5,765 bases of DNA from Alphaproteobacteria bacterium (GTDB lineage Bacteria; Pseudomonadota; Alphaproteobacteria; Micavibrionales; Micavibrionaceae): contig JAGRJZ010000018.1 of assembly GCA_020442505.1 (NCBI GenBank), positions 1 through 5,765 of the forward strand. The letters run 5' to 3'. The notes beneath the pieces were generated by a model. It was not told where the DNA came from and did no database searches. It worked only from the letters and a program-made list of their open reading frames with translations. The position numbers and the translations under genes were made by a program. Every line of letters starts with the position of its first letter. Within the stretch, counting starts at the first letter, position 1. Positions 4,456 through 5,765 of the stretch are shown piece by piece.

Positions 4456-5673
4456 ATGGAAACGATGAAACCAAACTCTTATAAAACAGGACCCGACGAG
4501 CATGGGCATTTTGGAATCTATGGCGGACGGTATGTCGCGGAAACGCTGATGCCTCTGATTCTGGACGTCGAGAAGGCCTGGAACGCCGCAAAGAACGATC
4601 CTGATTTCTGGGCTACGTTCGACGCGCTGGCACGGGATTATGTCGGCCGGCCGAGCCCGCTTTATCTGGCGCAAGCGACGACGGATGAGTGCGGCGGGGC
4701 GAAAATCTACCTTAAGCGGGATGAGCTGAACCACACCGGCGCGCACAAGATCAATCACTGCCTGGGGCAAATTCTGGTTGCGCGCCGCATGGGCAAAAAA
4801 CGGATCATCGCGGAGACCGGGGCGGGGCAGCACGGCGTCGCGACGGCGACTGTTTGCGCTCTGTTCGACATGCCCTGCACGATCTTTATGGGTGCTAAGG
4901 ACGTCGAACGTCAGAAACCCAACGTGTTTCGGATGAAGCTTCTGGGCGCAGAAGTCGTACCCGTCACGAGCGGCTCCCAAAGCCTGAAGGATTCGATTAA
5001 TGAAGCTCTGCGGCACTGGGTCGCGCATGTGGACGACACGTATTATCTGATCGGGACCGTCAACGGCCCGCATCCATTCCCGGCGATGGTGCGCGATTTT
5101 CAAAGCGTCATCGGCAAAGAAGTACGGGAACAGATGATGGCGCGGGAGGGTCGCCTGCCGGATACGCTGGTCGCTTGCATCGGCGGTGGATCGAACGCTA
5201 TGGGGTTGTTTCATCCGTTTCTCGACGACTCGGAGGTCGCGATGATCGGTGTCGAGGCCGCCGGACTGGGGGTGGACACCGATAAACACGCGGCCTCTCT
5301 GGAGGGCGGAACACCGGCCGTTTTGCACGGCATGCGCAGTTATTTCCTCCAGAACGAAGACGGCCAGATTCAAGAGGCGCATTCTATTTCCGCCGGGCTT
5401 GACTACCCCGGAATCGGGCCCGAGCACGCCTGGCTCTATGATCAAAAACGGGTCAATTACGTGTCAGTAACGGATCAAGAGGCCCTCGATGCGTTTCAAA
5501 GACTGTCCCGGCGCGAAGGGATCATCCCAGCGCTCGAATCGGCACACGCCTTCGCCCATGTACTGAAAATGGCGCCCGAATTACCCCGGGAACATATCAT
5601 CGTCGCAAATCTCAGCGGCCGGGGGGACAAGGATGTTTTCACGGTGGCACAAAAATTCGGAGTCGAGATGTAA
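4456..5673 (+). CDS. trpB: Tryptophan synthase beta chain
   Basis: TrpB is the pyridoxal-phosphate subunit of the alpha2beta2 tryptophan synthase; it condenses indole, channelled from TrpA, with serine. The 405-aa length is normal for the TrpB1 type. The family start GHFGIYGGRYVAETL occupies 17-31. The cofactor lysine is K98 in NHTGAHKINH, the catalytic glutamate E120 in AETGAGQHG, the phosphate-binding loop GGGSNA at 243-248, and the serine that contacts the pyridine nitrogen S388 in NLSGRGDKD. Two in-frame starts compete: ATG 4456 and ATG 4465 (Met4). Neither has a strong ribosome binding site; a weak GGA (4458-4460) precedes the second. Coupling to trpF, 9 nt upstream, may supply ribosomes. 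trpA follows after an unusually long 48-nt gap that carries repeat-like DNA. A long open frame on the opposite strand is a codon-bias shadow. Confidence 0.98.
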   Translation: METMKPNSYKTGPDEHGHFGIYGGRYVAETLMPLILDVEKAWNAAKNDPDFWATFDALARDYVGRPSPLYLAQATTDECGGAKIYLKRDELNHTGAHKINHCLGQILVARRMGKKRIIAETGAGQHGVATATVCALFDMPCTIFMGAKDVERQKPNVFRMKLLGAEVVPVTSGSQSLKDSINEALRHWVAHVDDTYYLIGTVNGPHPFPAMVRDFQSVIGKEVREQMMAREGRLPDTLVACIGGGSNAMGLFHPFLDDSEVAMIGVEAAGLGVDTDKHAASLEGGTPAVLHGMRSYFLQNEDGQIQEAHSISAGLDYPGIGPEHAWLYDQKRVNYVSVTDQEALDAFQRLSRREGIIPALESAHAFAHVLKMAPELPREHIIVANLSGRGDKDVFTVAQKFGVEM

Positions 5674-5685
5674 TACTGTGGATCT

Positions 5686-5720
5686 CCACCACAAAGACAC
5701 CAGGGGGCATAAAGATCAAA
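5686..5720. repeat. Dispersed-repeat-like sequence between trpB and trpA
   Basis: The gap between trpB and trpA contains two related units on the plus strand, CACAAAGAC (5690-5698) and CATAAAGAT (5708-5716), 7 of 9 bases identical and 18 nt apart. The overall character, CACCACAAAGACACC followed by a second cACAAAGA-like unit, matches a kind of short intergenic repeat I recall from many bacterial genomes, whose minus strand reads like GGTGTCTTTGTGGTG. A possible small hairpin TGTGG/CCACA (5677-5681 with 5689-5693) overlaps its left end. The copy includes AGGGGG (5702-5707), the only Shine-Dalgarno-like sequence before trpA, although its 14-nt spacing is long. Only one copy lies in this window, so its repeat nature rests on recall, not on the sequence. 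Confidence 0.4.
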
Positions 5721-5721
5721 T

Positions 5722-5765
5722 ATGAACCGCATCGACAAAAAATTCGCTGAATTGAAACAGGCCGG
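5722..5765 (+). CDS. trpA: Tryptophan synthase alpha chain, N-terminal fragment
   Basis: The last 44 bases encode MNRIDKKFAELKQAG, which matches the conserved beginning of TrpA (usually about 260-280 aa). TrpA splits indole-3-glycerol phosphate into indole and glyceraldehyde 3-phosphate and passes indole to TrpB through a tunnel. The frame is open to the window edge. Its place directly after trpB supports the call. The start lies 48 nt after the trpB stop, whereas these two genes are usually much closer, and its ribosome binding site is poor or badly spaced. Confidence 0.9.
   Translation, partial: MNRIDKKFAELKQA

Noticed and set aside
4440..4470. A trp leader peptide or attenuator upstream of trpB or trpF
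   Set aside because: The junctions are too short (ATGA overlap and 9 nt) to hold one, and no tandem Trp codons are present.
4342..5445. A 367-codon open frame on the minus strand opposite trpB
   Set aside because: It lies wholly against trpF/trpB, which carry every expected catalytic residue. The translation has no recognisable domain, and GC-rich third positions explain the missing stops.

Overview
The window looks like a chromosomal housekeeping stretch from an alphaproteobacterium of roughly 55-63% GC. The evidence is gene order plus protein character: ihfB - lapA - (hydrolase) - pyrF - trpF - trpB - trpA on one strand, with a separate, unfused trpF, a short PyrF (240 aa) and a TrpB of alphaproteobacterial type. 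The E. coli order ihfB-lapA-lapB-pyrF is related, so a gammaproteobacterium is not formally excluded, but trpF/trpB/trpA following pyrF argues against it. One trait cuts the other way: the HemB here has the zinc-binding cysteine triad seen in E. coli rather than the aspartate-type metal site I associate with most alphaproteobacteria. I cannot name a genus.

Layout. Positions 1-823 (minus strand) hold the N-terminal 274 codons of hemB, cut by the window edge exactly after its second active-site lysine. A 31-nt gap containing a perfect IHF consensus core separates it from a tRNA-Ser(GCU) gene (855-946, minus). Positions 947-1161 form an AT-rich divergent control region with candidate promoters for the tRNA leftward and for msrA rightward. 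msrA (1162-1788) encodes a methionine sulfoxide reductase with a signal peptide and, unusually, a second strong ribosome binding site and in-frame ATG just after the signal peptide. A ~120-nt gap with interleaved inverted repeats precedes ihfB (1909-2199), after which seven genes run rightward with gaps from a 4-nt overlap to 48 nt: ihfB, lapA-like, an RBBP9/YdeN-type serine hydrolase, pyrF, trpF, trpB and the first 14 codons of trpA at the right edge.

How they fit together. TrpF, TrpB and TrpA perform consecutive late steps of tryptophan synthesis and PyrF performs the last step of UMP synthesis; ATGA overlaps at hydrolase/pyrF and pyrF/trpF imply translational coupling. IhfB is a DNA-bending nucleoid protein subunit, and LapA is a small inner-membrane protein linked to envelope homeostasis. 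HemB makes porphobilinogen for heme. MsrA repairs oxidised methionines.

I did not find a new defence, mobile or RNA system. The points most worth a second look are the possible two-compartment MsrA, the zinc-type HemB, the hydrolase sitting where E. coli has lapB, a dispersed-repeat-like sequence wedged between trpB and trpA, and the IHF-consensus site next to hemB.
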